NCBI GenBank assembly: GCA_964641155.1
Contig: CAZXJO010000004.1
Location: 75,563-139,562 of the forward strand
Direction of reading: 5' to 3'
Source of the DNA: DTCV01 sp964641155
GTDB lineage: Archaea; Thermoproteota; Thermoprotei_A; Sulfolobales; NBVN01
Length of the DNA: 64,000 nt
In this document: in pieces, positions 62,918 to 64,000 of the stretch
How positions within the stretch are numbered: position 1 is the stretch's first letter
Layout: every line of letters starts with the position of its first letter
The notes under the pieces: generated by a model
Told to the model about the DNA's origin: nothing
What the model saw: only the letters and a program-made list of their open reading frames with translations
Database searches by the model: none
Translations under genes and position numbers: made by a program

Positions 62918-64000
62918 TTATCTAACACGCTCAGGATTCTTCTTACGTTTTACTCTCTGCAAATAGTTTACCCACTTCGAGACCTCGCTCTTAAACCTCT
63001 CATAGTTGAACTGTTTTGAGTGGTTGATGCTTCTCTCTCTTAGTTCCTCGTAGAGCTCTCTCTTAGCTTCTATTCTTCTGATTATTGAGGGAACTTCGTT
63101 TACGTCGTTGTATCCTAGCATGTCCGATATCTTACTTACTACGTCTACCCACGCTCCCCCATCTCTGTAGACAATTGGCACGCACCCAGCGGACATTGCC
63201 TCAACTACTGAGATGCCGAAGTGTTCTGGGTACGGCGGGTGTAGGTAGTACTTAGCTTTAGCAAGAAGCTCTCGGAGCCTATCCCTCGGTACATTAATTA
63301 GTAGTTCCACGTTGTCTAAGTCGTCGTCCTCAACACGCTTTCTTAGTTGATTGATTACTGGCTGAGAGTACCTACCAGCAGAGCCAGCAATTACGAACCT
63401 GTAGTCTCTTAAGCTCTTAGCCACCTCGAGTATTTTGCCTAGCTTTTTCTCAGGCGTGTACCTAGAGATAGTGATAACGATGTTCTCTTTACTTGTACTG
63501 CTTACTTCGTTGAAGTACTCAACATCCACTGGTGGGTGGAGGACGTGAACTTTGCCCTTAAGCCATGGATAGCATATCAATACTTCTTCAGCAGTCCAGA
63601 AACTATTAGTTAAAACTAGCCTTGGACTACCGCTCAGAGACCTGACGTAGTACTCAACAATAATTTGGTACAAATCGTACATGAGCCCTTCGAGCCCTCC
63701 ATGCACCTCCCGCGTTATTTCAGCTATTGCTGGGTAGTGAATATACGAAACATCTACGTCTAAGGGTGCATTGCTAGCTGTTTCAAATAAGACGTCATAG
63801 CTGAGGTCTTTCCGCAAGTACTTCTGAGAAGCCTTAATCAACAGCAGCCTCTTTAGTCTAACGAACCGGCCAGGATTTAACAGGTCTAGCACGCGGTAGG
63901 ACGGCGGTACCGGGTTAGCGATAATGTTGAACTTCCTCCCAGGAGCGAGTAGGTTCAAAGCTCTCCTCAACTCCCTTAAATCTCTGTGGAAAGCTATTAG
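62918..64000 (-). CDS. GT4/GT1 family glycosyltransferase (partial, N-terminus outside window)
   Basis: The ORF has a TTG at 63970, but the same frame runs on to the window edge with coding-like sequence (HRDLRELRRALNLL), so the start lies beyond 64000. The C-terminal domain holds ITISRYTPEKKLGKILEVAK, VIAGSAGRYSQ, and the donor-binding block HPPYPEHFGISVVEAMSAG (E-x7-E type). These are the marks of GT-B retaining glycosyltransferases of family 4. It probably extends a surface glycan with the rhamnose genes nearby. Confidence 0.88.
   Translation of the reverse strand, partial: LIAFHRDLRELRRALNLLAPGRKFNIIANPVPPSYRVLDLLNPGRFVRLKRLLLIKASQKYLRKDLSYDVLFETASNAPLDVDVSYIHYPAIAEITREVHGGLEGLMYDLYQIIVEYYVRSLSGSPRLVLTNSFWTAEEVLICYPWLKGKVHVLHPPVDVEYFNEVSSTSKENIVITISRYTPEKKLGKILEVAKSLRDYRFVIAGSAGRYSQPVINQLRKRVEDDDLDNVELLINVPRDRLRELLAKAKYYLHPPYPEHFGISVVEAMSAGCVPIVYRDGGAWVDVVSKISDMLGYNDVNEVPSIIRRIEAKRELYEELRERSINHSKQFNYERFKSEVSKWVNYLQRVKRKKNPERVR

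Noticed and set aside
1..64000. CRISPR arrays, rRNA genes, insertion sequences
   Set aside because: No regularly spaced repeats, no conserved rRNA segments and no transposase motifs were seen on either strand.

Overview
This is a chromosomal window from an archaeon, most likely a thermophilic member of the Thermoproteota (Crenarchaeota and relatives). The evidence is archaeal gene content: deoxyhypusine synthase, DUF2070, DUF401, an encapsulin with a fused ferritin-like domain, and an inactivated-RadA/PolB2 cassette. Many genes start at GTG or TTG, GGTG-type ribosome binding sites are common, and TATA boxes lie about 25 bases before probable leaderless starts. Four runs of N (two of exactly 100, two of 10) and several probable one-base frameshifts point to a draft or metagenome assembly. 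I cannot name the species.

Layout. 1-2980: end of an MfnA-like decarboxylase, DUF2070 membrane protein, PfkB kinase and tRNA-Gly(CCC). 2981-5660: a decayed stretch just after the tRNA, a small nuclease-like ORF and an orphan DNA methylase. 5666-18118: metabolic genes, including a SuyAB-like sulfolactate sulfo-lyase pair, deoxyhypusine synthase, a DUF401 transporter, an ICMT-like methyltransferase split by an artefactual gap, ZIP transporter, metallo-hydrolase, 2-hydroxyacid dehydrogenase, class III aminotransferase and a molybdopterin oxidoreductase. 18278-19909: rubrerythrin followed by a ferritin-encapsulin fusion, an iron and oxidative-stress nanocompartment operon. 22315-25142: a three-gene cassette of a RadA-like protein without Walker A, a small protein and a PolB2-type polymerase.

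25266-33515: hydroxyacid dehydrogenase, cupin, a glycosyltransferase gene damaged at an assembly gap, two ferritin-like helical proteins, DDAH with an NhaC-type antiporter, and a membrane-anchored Clp-class protease. 33632-38437: YHS metal-binding protein, DUF438 sensor, COG2522 regulator and copper-type P-ATPase, probably a metal or redox response block. 38434-49521: SfsA, a YhhQ transporter, a TAXI-TRAP uptake system, an N-acylamino-acid racemase with its GNAT partner, an isochorismatase-like hydrolase and a complete CbiMNQO cobalt/nickel importer. 49625-55325: a creatinase-like M24 protein lacking two metal ligands, macro domain, FTHF cyclo-ligase family protein, an 18-residue Lys/Glu microprotein, flavin oxidoreductase, DUF89 phosphatase and class V aminotransferase. 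55956-64000: surface-glycan island with an FkbM methyltransferase, the dTDP-rhamnose genes rmlABDC and two glycosyltransferases.

The most notable parts are the encapsulin operon, the PolB2 cassette, the SuyAB pair, the racemase/GNAT pair and the microprotein. Several 'broken' genes (13313, 28204, 36004, 61946, 10793) look better explained by assembly or base-call faults than by biology.
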